Shown here: piece after piece, positions 25,798 through 34,984 of the stretch | Layout: the number at the start of each line of letters is the position of its first letter | Position numbering within the stretch: position 1 is the first letter of the stretch | From: Lewinella sp038528965 | GTDB taxonomy: Bacteria > Bacteroidota > Bacteroidia > Chitinophagales > Saprospiraceae | NCBI GenBank assembly: GCA_038528965.1 | Contig: JBCBEC010000030.1 | Location: 1 to 64,000, forward strand | Length of the DNA: 64,000 nt | Reading direction: 5' to 3' | Notes under the pieces: model-generated | Told to the model about the DNA's origin: nothing | Database searches by the model: none | What the model saw: only the letters and a program-made list of their open reading frames with translations | Made by a program: the position numbers and the translations under genes

Positions 25798-27228
25798 TTA
25801 CTCCACCTCAATCAATCGACCATTAATCACCGCGTAGCGTACATTCCCACTGGCATCTCTTATGATAAGTGGTGGATTTAGGCCCACGGCGAGTTCACGA
25901 TCATAAATTCCTTCGGCGCCTACTACCATAACGTCTTGCTCTGCTCGTTCCCAGGGGCGGCCCGGCTTAGTGGCTCGAACAACAGCGTAACCATCGCGCA
26001 GCAGGGCCTGTTGGTTCATGTTTTTGATGGCTCCCAAGTCCGTCATCAAGCTGGGAAAGGCTTTGCCGATTTCTGCGGTGTAACTGCCCGGTGCCAGTTC
26101 CTCGTAAGCTCGCTGGTAACTCAAGTCGCCAATATCGTCGATACGGCCACGGAAATAGAATTTGCGGGCGGCCAGATAGTCTTGTTCTCTCAGGTCAAAA
26201 GCAATATCCAGCAGATAGCGTTCGCCATTACTATGAATGAAGTCAACCTCTCGGAGTAGCAAATCATTGAAGACACCGCCGCGGTTGTAAGGAATTTTCT
26301 GATAAGAGGAACGGCTATACCGCTCGTAGGAACGAGTAGCAAAACTATGGCAAGCCGCCAGGAGGAGCGCAAAATTGAGTTGGCGGATATATTGCTTCTC
26401 TCGGTCGCCAGGATAGCCGCCGCATTCAACTAAGATGGTGCTGGTACCCCATTTCTGCATATTGTCACCAAAGGCCCTCGGCTCGAAAGCGTCGCTGTAG
26501 CGCCCTACTTTACCGGGTATATGCTTCTGTAGGCTGGCATTAAGCTCAGCTATTGCCTTCATCGCTCGTTCACGGACATCATTTATCGTTTTAGGAAAAT
26601 CAAAAGCCGGGGCGAGAAAAGACAGGGTAGCCATATCTTCGGTAGGATAACCAGCTCCATAATATCGGCTTTGATCATGGAGATTAAAACCCCAATCAGC
26701 ATCTACCTGATCACGTACGCGCTTCAACAGTTGCGCCTCGGGAGTGCTTAGGCGGAGCGCATCACGGTTCAAGTCTACGCCTAATGCGTTGCGGCGCTCA
26801 AAAACTTCGGCGCCATCTGGATTGAGCATCGGGATAAAGACTAGCTTTAGACGAGTTCTCAGGATATTTCGAAACTCATCAAAACCGTCACCCTCGGCGG
26901 CCAGAAAGCGGAACATATCCATCACAGCTGCCGTGGCCGTGGGCTCATCGCCGTGCATCTGCGACCAGAACAAAACTGTTGTTTTTCCTTCGCCGTAGGT
27001 TACGCTATGAATAGAACGCCGCTGTACAGAATACCCCTCCAATTGTACGGTAAAGCGTTCGTCTAACTGTTGCAATAAGGCGCTAATGTGTTCGTGCTTA
27101 AAGCGCCGATCTTCCAACTCACTCACCCGATAATCGGCGTGGACGTCGTGCAAGCGGGTTAGCCAATCAGTTTGTGCCTTCAGTAAGAAGGTACTAGAAA
27201 GTAGGATAAGGACGATCAGGCTACGCAT
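25798..27228 (-). CDS. Secreted M14-family zinc carboxypeptidase
   Basis: I start at the ATG at 27228 (476 residues) because it begins a signal peptide, MRSLIVLILLSSTFLLKAQ; an upstream in-frame ATG adds 25 residues before it with no signal character. The M14 zinc motif H92-G-D-E95 ('FWSQMHGDEPTATA') and the downstream 'GFNLHDQ' ligand region are present, as is the 'NPDGAEVFERRNALGVDLNRD' substrate-binding block. These enzymes trim C-terminal residues from peptides. No T9SS domain is present, so a periplasmic or surface-anchored role is more likely than release. A repeat element begins 8 bases after its stop. Confidence 0.9.
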   Translation of the reverse strand: MRSLIVLILLSSTFLLKAQTDWLTRLHDVHADYRVSELEDRRFKHEHISALLQQLDERFTVQLEGYSVQRRSIHSVTYGEGKTTVLFWSQMHGDEPTATAAVMDMFRFLAAEGDGFDEFRNILRTRLKLVFIPMLNPDGAEVFERRNALGVDLNRDALRLSTPEAQLLKRVRDQVDADWGFNLHDQSRYYGAGYPTEDMATLSFLAPAFDFPKTINDVRERAMKAIAELNASLQKHIPGKVGRYSDAFEPRAFGDNMQKWGTSTILVECGGYPGDREKQYIRQLNFALLLAACHSFATRSYERYSRSSYQKIPYNRGGVFNDLLLREVDFIHSNGERYLLDIAFDLREQDYLAARKFYFRGRIDDIGDLSYQRAYEELAPGSYTAEIGKAFPSLMTDLGAIKNMNQQALLRDGYAVVRATKPGRPWERAEQDVMVVGAEGIYDRELAVGLNPPLIIRDASGNVRYAVINGRLIEVE

Positions 27229-27487
27229 CTTTTTTTGTTGGCAAATTAAGGAATATTCATCTGCCTCATTGGCGATAATCAATCCGCACTTGGCATTTTG
27301 CAATTATGCCAAACGAAGAACAAGACGTGGAGGAGCTATTGGTCCTGAAAGCGTACCTTTGAATTTGCAAAAAACTAAGCTGCCTCAAAAAACGTTGTCA
27401 ACAAGCATGAGGAGAAATTAAAAAGGAACAGGGATTTCGCCTTTACTTACTCAACAACACTAGGTCTGTTAAGAACTTAAAATACTT

Positions 27488-30346
27488 ATGCCCAAAGCTC
27501 CAACTACGTATACCTACGACACTATAGCCGGCGACGCCCTGGGCGTACGCGCTTACACCCTCCAGAACGGCCTCCGGGTTTTTCTGAGTGTAAACAAAAA
27601 CGAACCGCGCATTTTCACCAACATCTGTTTCCGAGTAGGCTCTAAATATGATCCAGCTGACACCACTGGCCTGGCCCACTATATGGAACATATGCTCTTT
27701 AAGGGGACCAGTAAAATTGGTGCAACCAACTGGGAAGCAGAAAGTGCCTTACTGGAGCAAATCGCGGACTTGTTCGAAACCTACCGCCACACTAACCAAG
27801 CGGAAAAGCGTCAGGAACTCTACCAAGAAATTGATCGCTTGAGTTACGAAGCGGCCTTGCTAGTGGCTCCGAACGAATATGATCGGCTCGTTACGGCTAT
27901 TGGAGGCAAGGATACCAACGCCTATACCTGGGTAGAGCAAACGGTCTACGTAAATGATATTCCCAGCAATGAATTGCAGCGCTGGATCAAGCTAGAACGA
28001 GAACGCTTTCGCTATTTAGCACTCCGCCTTTTCCATACCGAACTGGAAACGGTGTACGAGGAATACAACATGAGTCAGGCTAAGGATTTCCGCAAGGGGC
28101 AACAAGCACTCCGCAAACTCCTCTTCCCTACTCACCCCTATGGTACACAAACTACGCTGGGCCGCCCCGAGCACTTGAAGAACCCCTCAATGCGCAATAT
28201 TGAGACCTTCTTCAACACCTACTATGTACCCAATAACGCGGCGATCTGTCTAGCTGGAGATTTTGATCCCGACGAGGCAATCGCCATGATTGACGAGTAT
28301 TTTGGTGACTGGGAGGCCGTAGACTTTCCACCCTTCCAATACGAGGAACAACCTCCAATTAATGGTCCATTAAAAACTGAAGTACTGGGCCAAGCTAGCA
28401 GTTACCTACAAGTAGGCTGGCGACTGGGCGGTGGCCGGACAGATGACTACATGATGGGGCTGCTCATTCGGCAAATGCTCTATAATGAACAAGCAGGCTT
28501 GTTTGACCTACACCTCAACCAGCAACAACGCGTCTTAAACGCGGAAGCGTTCAATTGGATCTACGAAGATTACAGTATCCTGGGCCTCTACGGTAAGCCG
28601 CGGGAAGGGCAAAGCTTGGAAGAAGTGGAACAACTTCTACTGGTCGAAATGGATAAACTACGCCGCGGTGAATTTCCCGATTGGTTACTAGAGGCTGCCA
28701 TTAGAGATATGAAGCAGGGGGATTTAAAAGCGGTAGAAAAGAACAACGCACGAGTAGCTGCCATCACTACTTGCTTCACTTTAGGAATTCCCTGGGAGCG
28801 CTTTGTCCAGCGATACGATTGGCTCGAGCAGGTGACCAAAGCGCAGGTCATGGCTTTTGCAACAGCGCAGTTACGGCCTGACAATTACGTGGCTATGCAC
28901 AAATTGCAAGGCGACGACCCAAGTATAGTAAAGGTGGAAAAACCACCGATTACTACAGCTCCTTTACAGAAAGAAGCCATTTCGGAATACGCTCAAGATT
29001 TCTTGCAGACTCCACCGGCGCGCCTGGCCCCAATCTTTGCCGACTACGGCTCCATCCAAAAAGAGGAATGGCAAGCAGGCTTGCGCTTCGATTATGTGCG
29101 AAATCCGCAGAACCCTCTCTTCCGTCTGGATTACATTTACGAGATGGGTAAAAGCCATAGCCTAGAGCTAGGCCTGGGCTTTGTTTATCTACCTTATTTG
29201 GGTACCAGTAAGTACTCAGCGGCGGAAATCCAGCAAGAATTCTTCCGCCTGGGGCTGCACTTCGAGGCCTACAACTACGATGAGCGGTGCCACGTATCGC
29301 TCACTGGTTTAGAGGAATCTATGGAAGCGGGACTACAACTCATGGAGCACCTCCTGAGTGACGTACAAGTTGATGTAGATACCTGGCAGGCCGTTGTGGC
29401 GGATATCCTAACCAAGCGAGCCAACCAAAAGCAAAGCAAGGACACCATTCTGCGCTCTGCCCTATCTAACTACGCTAAATTTGGCCCTACTTCCTCTTTT
29501 ACCAACCGCATGCCAGAAGCGCAGTTGCGTAAACTGCCACCAGAGGCGGGACTAGAGTGGGTACGTAACCTAAAGCAGTACGAACACCGTATTTACTACT
29601 ACGGTCAAAAGTCGGCAGCGGAGGCAGCTTCTATCATCAAGCGCCACCACCAGGTTCCCAGCACACTCAAGAAGCCACCAACTCCTCGCCGGTTTCCAGA
29701 ATTGGAGATGACCGAAAATAAAGTCTACTTTGCCCACTTCCCCATGGTGCAAAACGACATCTTGATGGTCTCTAAGGGTACACCTTATTTCAATATGGCG
29801 GAGCATCGCATTCACGACCTGTATAATGAGTACTTTGGTTACGGCTTATCATCCATCGTTTTCCAGGAAATACGGGAGGCTAAAGCATTAGCTTACAGTA
29901 CTTACGCTTACTACAACAGCCCGGTAAAAGCAGACCGTGCGCATTACTTACGCGCGTACGTAGGTACCCAACCCGATAAAGTTTCGGATGCCCTACCAAC
30001 TTTGATCAACTTACTGGAAGAAATGCCGGTACTGGAAGTAGGAATTGAGCAAGCGCGCCTTTCCCTGCTGCAACGTATTGAAAGTGATCGCATTCCACCA
30101 CGGCGCTTATACTGGGAAGCGCAAGGCTCCTGGGACATTAATTTAGAACACGACATTCTGCGTGACATCTACGAACAGTTGGAGACCTCCGGCACAAAAG
30201 ACTTGATCCAGTTCCACGAGGATTACGTCAAGGGTAGAAACTACAACATTGTAGTAATGGGCGACCAAGCGGCTACGCCTTTGAAATACCTAGAGCAGTT
30301 TGGCGAGGTCCAGCAGTTATCAATGGAGGAATTATTCGGCTACTAG
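27488..30346 (+). CDS. M16-family (insulinase/pitrilysin-type) peptidase
   Basis: A 952-residue protein made of four M16 alpha/beta modules in one chain. The inverted zinc motif H64-Y-M-E67-H68 ('GLAHYMEHMLFKGT') and the later glutamate in 'ELETVYEEYNMSQ' form the active site in the first module. The second half ('ALAYSTYAYYNSP') lacks the zinc motif, as usual. There is no signal peptide, so it is probably cytoplasmic, degrading peptides. A TACCTTTG element at 27354-27361 may be its -7 box, giving a leader of about 120 nt. A strong bidirectional hairpin follows the stop. Confidence 0.92.
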   Translation: MPKAPTTYTYDTIAGDALGVRAYTLQNGLRVFLSVNKNEPRIFTNICFRVGSKYDPADTTGLAHYMEHMLFKGTSKIGATNWEAESALLEQIADLFETYRHTNQAEKRQELYQEIDRLSYEAALLVAPNEYDRLVTAIGGKDTNAYTWVEQTVYVNDIPSNELQRWIKLERERFRYLALRLFHTELETVYEEYNMSQAKDFRKGQQALRKLLFPTHPYGTQTTLGRPEHLKNPSMRNIETFFNTYYVPNNAAICLAGDFDPDEAIAMIDEYFGDWEAVDFPPFQYEEQPPINGPLKTEVLGQASSYLQVGWRLGGGRTDDYMMGLLIRQMLYNEQAGLFDLHLNQQQRVLNAEAFNWIYEDYSILGLYGKPREGQSLEEVEQLLLVEMDKLRRGEFPDWLLEAAIRDMKQGDLKAVEKNNARVAAITTCFTLGIPWERFVQRYDWLEQVTKAQVMAFATAQLRPDNYVAMHKLQGDDPSIVKVEKPPITTAPLQKEAISEYAQDFLQTPPARLAPIFADYGSIQKEEWQAGLRFDYVRNPQNPLFRLDYIYEMGKSHSLELGLGFVYLPYLGTSKYSAAEIQQEFFRLGLHFEAYNYDERCHVSLTGLEESMEAGLQLMEHLLSDVQVDVDTWQAVVADILTKRANQKQSKDTILRSALSNYAKFGPTSSFTNRMPEAQLRKLPPEAGLEWVRNLKQYEHRIYYYGQKSAAEAASIIKRHHQVPSTLKKPPTPRRFPELEMTENKVYFAHFPMVQNDILMVSKGTPYFNMAEHRIHDLYNEYFGYGLSSIVFQEIREAKALAYSTYAYYNSPVKADRAHYLRAYVGTQPDKVSDALPTLINLLEEMPVLEVGIEQARLSLLQRIESDRIPPRRLYWEAQGSWDINLEHDILRDIYEQLETSGTKDLIQFHEDYVKGRNYNIVVMGDQAATPLKYLEQFGEVQQLSMEELFGY

Positions 30347-30360
30347 ATCAGTAAAAATTA

Positions 30361-30419
30361 AAAACCATATAAAGCATAGGAGGGCCTTTGACAATGACCC
30401 ACTTATGCTCTATATGGTT
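30361..30419. terminator. Bidirectional terminator between M16 peptidase and tatA
   Basis: AAACCATATAAAGCATA and its near-complement (one mismatch/bulge) form a 17-bp stem between the convergent genes. Confidence 0.7.
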
Positions 30420-30447
30420 TCCGAAGGTAGTAAGTAGCTTGCGGCTA

Positions 30448-30660
30448 CTATTCTGGAGAAGCGTTCTTCTTGGGCTCTTCCTTCATACCATCTTTCAACT
30501 CTTGTTCGAGTGAATTACGTGCTGAATTAAATTCACGGATACCTTTTCCAATACCCCGCATCAATTCAGGAATCTTACGACCTCCGAACAACAATAGAAT
30601 TGCAAACAGCACGACCAGCATCTCTGGTCCGAAAAAATTCAATAACAGCAAAATATCCAT
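30448..30660 (-). CDS. tatA: Twin-arginine translocase subunit TatA
   Basis: With the ATG at 30660 the product is 70 residues: an N-terminal membrane helix ('MLVVLFAILLLFGGRKIPELMRGIGKGIREF'), the conserved FGGRKIPEL hinge, an amphipathic helix and a charged tail. The upstream alternative start adds 13 residues not seen in the family. TatA builds the pore for export of folded proteins. tatC is not adjacent. A -7 element lies 63 bases upstream. Confidence 0.92.
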   Translation of the reverse strand: MDILLLLNFFGPEMLVVLFAILLLFGGRKIPELMRGIGKGIREFNSARNSLEQELKDGMKEEPKKNASPE

Positions 30661-30722
30661 GCTTATAGGTTTAACCTCTATCCCTAGAGGTACTTTCAAA
30701 TCTAAGTCTTCATTTGCGGTAG

Positions 30723-30730
30723 CAAAGGTA
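30723..30730 (-). promoter_or_regulatory. -7 element for tatA
   Basis: Minus-strand TACCTTTG, full TAnnTTTG match, 63 bases before the chosen tatA ATG. Confidence 0.5.
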
Positions 30731-30830
30731 GGTGAATTTCAGCTACTTCGCCACCCTAAAATCTCACTTCCTTTGCTTTGACACTGCTGTAAATGAAAGG
30801 TTTAAAGCAGTACAAAGGTTGAGCTTGCTT

Positions 30831-31784
30831 CTATTTCTTCAAGCCAATTTCGCGTAAGCGCTCATCCAGGTAGTCACCAGCCGTGGTTGGCGGATAAGCC
30901 TGTGGGCGATCCTCCGTAACACAGCTATCCAATACCGTCAAATCCATTTGTCCTTGCGGGTGAAGGAAGAACGGAATACTCAGGCGTGGCAAATGCCACA
31001 TTTCGCGCGGCGGGTTTACCACTCGGTGCGTAGTTGATTTGAGGTAGTTATTGGTCAAACGCTGGAGCATATCTCCTACGTTAATTACAATCTCATCATC
31101 TTCTGGCATAATGTTCTGCCACTCTTCATCTTTATTCAAAAGCTGTAAACCGCCGGCGGAAGCACCTACCAAAAGGGTAATCAAATTGATATCCTCGTGG
31201 CTTTCTGCCCGAATAGCTGATTTAGGTTCGCTAGTGATAGGTGGATAATGAATTGCTCGCAGGATGCTATTACCCTTTGTAATGTGCCGCTCAAAGTAGT
31301 CCTCCGGCAGGTCAAGATGTATCGCAATTGCGCGAAGCAACTGTCCTCCTTTTTCCTCAAAAGCCTCGTACAATTCACGCCCCAGCCTTGGGAAATCAGG
31401 CATTTCGGCTACCTGCACATTATCGGGATACTCCGGCTTTAACGGATCATCAGCGGCTACCTCCTGACCAATCTGAAAGAACTCTTTCAGATCCGCTACC
31501 TTGCTGCCTTTAGCATGTTCTTTACCGAAGGAAGTATAACCACGCTGGCCAGCTAAGCCAGGTACTTCATATTGAGATTTAGTATCGGTATCCAAAGCAA
31601 AGAAAGCCTTGGAAGTACGGTAAAAATCATCGATCAAAGACTTTGGGATACCGTGGCCGGTCACTCCTACAAAGCCGATCTCGTGAAAAGCTTTACCTAG
31701 TTGTTCAACGAAAGCAGAACGCTCTTCCGGCGTACCATTTTCAAATTGCGACAAATTAACCAAAGGGATAGTACGTGCGCTCAT
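30831..31784 (-). CDS. Isopenicillin N synthase-family 2-oxoglutarate/Fe(II) oxygenase
   Basis: A 317-residue non-haem iron oxygenase. The DIOX_N-type N-terminus ('IPLVNLSQFENGTPEERSAFVEQLGKAFHEIGFVGVTGHGIP') and the iron ligands H196-E-D198 ('ESHEDINLITLL') with H253 ('TTHRVVNPP') and the 2-oxoglutarate Arg in 'RLSIPFF' are all present. The family hydroxylates or cyclises varied small molecules; the substrate here cannot be inferred. It is upstream of tatA with its own promoter. Confidence 0.9.
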   Translation of the reverse strand: MSARTIPLVNLSQFENGTPEERSAFVEQLGKAFHEIGFVGVTGHGIPKSLIDDFYRTSKAFFALDTDTKSQYEVPGLAGQRGYTSFGKEHAKGSKVADLKEFFQIGQEVAADDPLKPEYPDNVQVAEMPDFPRLGRELYEAFEEKGGQLLRAIAIHLDLPEDYFERHITKGNSILRAIHYPPITSEPKSAIRAESHEDINLITLLVGASAGGLQLLNKDEEWQNIMPEDDEIVINVGDMLQRLTNNYLKSTTHRVVNPPREMWHLPRLSIPFFLHPQGQMDLTVLDSCVTEDRPQAYPPTTAGDYLDERLREIGLKK

Positions 31785-31824
31785 TTTTATTTGGTTTTAC
31801 ATCGGTTGTAATTCGTAAACACCA

Positions 31825-31832
31825 CAAAGGTA
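31825..31832 (-). promoter_or_regulatory. -7 element for the 2-oxoglutarate oxygenase
   Basis: Minus-strand TACCTTTG, full TAnnTTTG match, about 40 bases before the ATG. Confidence 0.5.
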
Positions 31833-31883
31833 CCGCTTTCTATGTGTAAGACGATGAAGAGGCGGATTTCCCTCATGGGGGAG

Positions 31884-32030
31884 CGAATTAGAATGGGAAT
31901 TAGAGTTAGAATAAGAACTAGAGTAGCAGTGACCGTTTAAGTGAAAGTTCGGTACGGCGGTGAATTTTGGCCAATTCTAATCCCCATCCCCATTTTAATT
32001 CTGATCCTTATTCTAATTCTCATGCTAATT
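31884..32030. repeat. GAATTA-type inverted repeat reaching into a stop codon
   Basis: The left arm (31887-31925, AATTAGAATGGGAATTAGAG...) and the right arm (31971-32030, ...TTCTAATTCTCATGCTAATTCC) are loosely complementary. On the minus strand the right arm begins inside the last codons of the GldB-like gene: the GGAATTAG unit itself supplies the AAT TAG end. A TTTAAGTGAAAGT piece sits in the loop. Confidence 0.75.
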
Positions 32031-33077
32031 CCTAGGCGGTTTATACCTCGACAAAGTCAAAATCTCTTGTGGATCTTTGTATAGTAGCAGCTCGCTCAAG
32101 GTGATTTCGCGTTGACGATCCATGAAGGTTTCGATGATTCGGTAGCCGATATAATTAGCGGCCTCTCCGGGAGACTCCCTGGGTAAAGAAGGCGAACCGT
32201 TGGGTGCCTGCTCAATAAGCTTGCGGATATCCTGGTAACGGGAATTAAAGAGAAGATCTTCCGTTTGCAAGTGGGTCCAGAGGTTAAATTCGTTGGCCTT
32301 TAGCCATTCCCATTGTTCGGCAGTAGCACGGAAGATGACGGTATCTGCTGCCTCGGGCTGCAATTGCTTGAGGAGGTACAGCTGTTTCCCGCGATGAATC
32401 ATTTCGTCTAAGAGTTGGCTGCCAGGGGCTTGGCCCAGGACGTCTTCCAGGAGTACGCGGAGGAGCGAGCTCACTACGTGGTCGCGATTGTAGGTACGGA
32501 CCAAGTAATTAGAGAAAATCGGGGCACCGGGGCTGTAACGCTGATAGTCAAAATCAGGCCCCAGGAACATATCCAGACTAATGCCTAATTCATTTTCACC
32601 AAAAATGATGCTTTGGTAATTGAAGGCTGAATTAAAAGTTACCAGTCGTTCCGGAGCTTGTACATCCGGAAAGTAGTAGCGAAAATAGCGTAAAGCCTGT
32701 TGTAAATCAGTTTGTAACGCTCCCATGTCCGGGTAAACCATCTGGGTCGTATCATATACCGCACGGTAGACGGGAGAAGCCACAAAACCGCGGAGATATG
32801 CTAGTTGCTCCGCGTCTAAGCTTTGCAGATTTCCTACCTCCATTATGCCTTCCACAAAAAGCTGAGTAAAACCTGGTTGCTCTTCGGCCAACTCACTTAA
32901 GGCTAGCGCAAAATTGTTCGTATCCAACTGGAAGAGATCTTGTTCAAAGCGCTCTACAATTAGTGGAGCTTCCACATCAGAAATATCGGGTAGTGGGCGT
33001 TTATCATTCGTGCACGCAGAGAAAAACAGAAGGATAAAGCTAAAAACGAGCAAACTTGTCTTACAATCTTGGTACAT
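32025..33077 (-). CDS. GldB-like lipoprotein
   Basis: A 350-residue lipoprotein: signal sequence with lipobox 'LLFFSAC', then a region resembling gliding-motility protein GldB ('IVERFEQDLFQLD', 'ALRYFRYYFPDVQAPERLVTFNSAFNYQSIIF', 'LGISLDMFLGPDFDYQRY'). GldB is needed for gliding and T9SS function in Flavobacterium; Saprospiraceae carry homologues whether or not they glide. The assignment rests on these blocks, not on an alignment. The stop codon is part of a repeat element. Confidence 0.8.
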   Translation of the reverse strand: MYQDCKTSLLVFSFILLFFSACTNDKRPLPDISDVEAPLIVERFEQDLFQLDTNNFALALSELAEEQPGFTQLFVEGIMEVGNLQSLDAEQLAYLRGFVASPVYRAVYDTTQMVYPDMGALQTDLQQALRYFRYYFPDVQAPERLVTFNSAFNYQSIIFGENELGISLDMFLGPDFDYQRYSPGAPIFSNYLVRTYNRDHVVSSLLRVLLEDVLGQAPGSQLLDEMIHRGKQLYLLKQLQPEAADTVIFRATAEQWEWLKANEFNLWTHLQTEDLLFNSRYQDIRKLIEQAPNGSPSLPRESPGEAANYIGYRIIETFMDRQREITLSELLLYKDPQEILTLSRYKPPRN

Positions 33078-33285
33078 GGCGAGATTTACTTATCAAAAAG
33101 CTATTTTTGCCCTGGTTTTACCAACCGCTACATTGGTAATAAGCTCACAGGACATTTTGGTCGGTGAAAAAATGATGCAACAAAGTAAAGCGCGGAAGGA
33201 TTTTTTCAACGAACGATAAGCATAAAAATTGTAGCGCTACTGATTCTAATCATCTGCTAAGTTGACCTCTAAAACAGTGAATACG

Positions 33286-34014
33286 ATGAAAAATCTAATT
33301 GTGGTTTTCCTTTTTGCCGGACTCAGCTTTGGCCTCTCTGCTCAGAATGATATCCAATTTGGATTTCAACTGAGTCCGACTTTGTCTTGGCTAACCACGA
33401 ACGACAGCAAAATCAACGCCAATGGCCCCAACCTGGGTCTACAATTGGGTATGATTGGCGAATTCTACTTCCGCGAAAATTACTCCCTGGCGACGGGGAT
33501 CGGTTTCCACTTCAACGCTGGTGGAAAGCTATTCTACGATCAGAGTATCGATACCGTACAAATTTGGACCGAAGCCGATATTCCTGGCGACAATGTATAC
33601 GAAGGCGAAACCGACTTTAAATACAGCATTCAATACGTAGAAATTCCTATTGGACTGAAGTTGCGTACCCGCGAATTTGGTTACCTCAAATACTACGTGG
33701 AGCCAAGAATGGCCCTGGGCATTCGCACTCAATCACGCGGCAATATCTTAAACGATGCGGCGGTAGATAGCGACGAAGATTTTGACATTCAATCGGCAGT
33801 GAATCTGGTGAATCTTTCTTGGGGATTAGGAGCTGGTGTGGAGTATACCATTTCCTCTAATACTGCCTTGGTAGGTGGCCTCGTTTTCCAAACCGGCTTC
33901 ACCGATGTGACTACCGATAAGAATACTCGTATCATTAGCAACGGCCGCGAACGAGAAGAAGACTCGAAAGGAAAGCTCAACAGTATTGTCCTTCGCCTCG
34001 GCGTTATGTTTTAG
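33286..34014 (+). CDS. PorT-like outer-membrane beta-barrel protein
   Basis: Starting at ATG 33286 (242 residues) the product opens with a signal peptide, MKNLIVVFLFAGLSFGLSAQ; the upstream start adds 8 residues. The body shows the repeating strand pattern of the 'outer membrane protein beta-barrel' family ('FGFQLSPTLSWLTT', 'YVEIPIGLKLRTREFG', 'WGLGAGVEYTISSNTALVGGLVF') and ends with 'SIVLRLGVMF', a typical final strand with terminal Phe. PorT in Porphyromonas is a T9SS component, but this family is broad, so the role is open. nadC follows 69 bases downstream. Confidence 0.85.
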   Translation: MKNLIVVFLFAGLSFGLSAQNDIQFGFQLSPTLSWLTTNDSKINANGPNLGLQLGMIGEFYFRENYSLATGIGFHFNAGGKLFYDQSIDTVQIWTEADIPGDNVYEGETDFKYSIQYVEIPIGLKLRTREFGYLKYYVEPRMALGIRTQSRGNILNDAAVDSDEDFDIQSAVNLVNLSWGLGAGVEYTISSNTALVGGLVFQTGFTDVTTDKNTRIISNGREREEDSKGKLNSIVLRLGVMF

Positions 34015-34083
34015 TAGCTGCTAACAATAGTACGATCTCAAACGAGATGGCACCTTGACAGCTCTTCAGCAAATAAACCAATT

Positions 34084-34956
34084 ATGACCACAACATTGGA
34101 TCCCAAACTAGAAGCACAAATTCAAGATTTCGTCGAACGCGCCTTAACAGAAGACGTTGGCGACGGGGACCACACCTCCCTAGCCTGTATTCCAGCGGAT
34201 GATCGCTCGGTAGCTAACCTACTAGTGAAAGACCCCGGCATTATTGCCGGATTGGCTATTGCCGAACGAATTTTCCTGCATGTTGACCCCAGTGCGGAGC
34301 TCACTTTCAACCTTAAGGATGGTCAGAATATGAGCTATGGCGATATCGCCTTTGAGGTGCGATGCAACACCCAGGCACTGCTCAAAGCCGAACGCCTGGT
34401 ACTCAACACCATGCAACGCATGAGTGGAATTGCTACTCTCAGTAATCGCTTCAAGTTTGAGATTGAAGACCTCCCAGTACAAATTTTAGATACCCGTAAG
34501 ACTACCCCCAACCTTCGCTTCATTGAAAAATGGGCCGTTCGCTTAGGCGGTTGTACCAACTACCGCGATGGGCTTTATGATCGCATTATGGTCAAGGACA
34601 ACCACATTGACGCTTGTGGAAGTATTACTGCTGCTATTGAGCAAGTAGCCAATTACCAAAATAAGAAAGGACTGTCTTTACCTGTAACCATCGAAGTACG
34701 CAACCTTGTGGAGCTCTACGAAGTACTGGAAGCTGGGGCAGGAAAAGTAGACCGTATCATGCTCGACAATTTCGAGCTGCCTATCCTGGCAGAAGCAGTG
34801 GCGGTGATCAATAAGCGCTTCGAAACCGAAGCTTCGGGTGGAGTAAATATTCACACCGTTCGCAAAATTGCCCGAACTGGCGTAAATTTCATCTCCGTAG
34901 GCGCATTGACCCACTCGGCAACTAGCCTTGACTTAAGCCTCAAAGTTGTGAAGTAA
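34084..34956 (+). CDS. nadC: Nicotinate-nucleotide pyrophosphorylase (carboxylating)
   Basis: A 290-residue quinolinate phosphoribosyltransferase that makes nicotinate mononucleotide from quinolinate and PRPP in de novo NAD synthesis. Signature blocks are 'ALTEDVGDGDHTSL', 'AERLVLNTMQRMSGIAT', 'ILDTRKTTPNLRFIEKWAVRLGGCTNYRDGLYD' and 'VKDNHI', ending in 'FISVGALTHSATSLDLSLKV'. Length equals the family norm. nadA and nadB are not in the window. Confidence 0.96.
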   Translation: MTTTLDPKLEAQIQDFVERALTEDVGDGDHTSLACIPADDRSVANLLVKDPGIIAGLAIAERIFLHVDPSAELTFNLKDGQNMSYGDIAFEVRCNTQALLKAERLVLNTMQRMSGIATLSNRFKFEIEDLPVQILDTRKTTPNLRFIEKWAVRLGGCTNYRDGLYDRIMVKDNHIDACGSITAAIEQVANYQNKKGLSLPVTIEVRNLVELYEVLEAGAGKVDRIMLDNFELPILAEAVAVINKRFETEASGGVNIHTVRKIARTGVNFISVGALTHSATSLDLSLKVVK

Positions 34957-34984
34957 AGAGGGATTGTTGGTGTAAAACCAGACT

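Noticed and set aside
27306..27362. An 18-codon ORF (MPNEEQDVEELLVLKAYL) upstream of the M16 gene
   Set aside because: Too short to judge; it overlaps a likely -7 promoter element (TACCTTTG).
33076..33219. A 47-codon plus-strand ORF (MARFTYQKAIFALVLPTATL...) starting within the divergent GldB-like start codon
   Set aside because: It overlaps the region where the promoter of the GldB-like gene must lie, has no family resemblance, and nothing but an open frame supports it.
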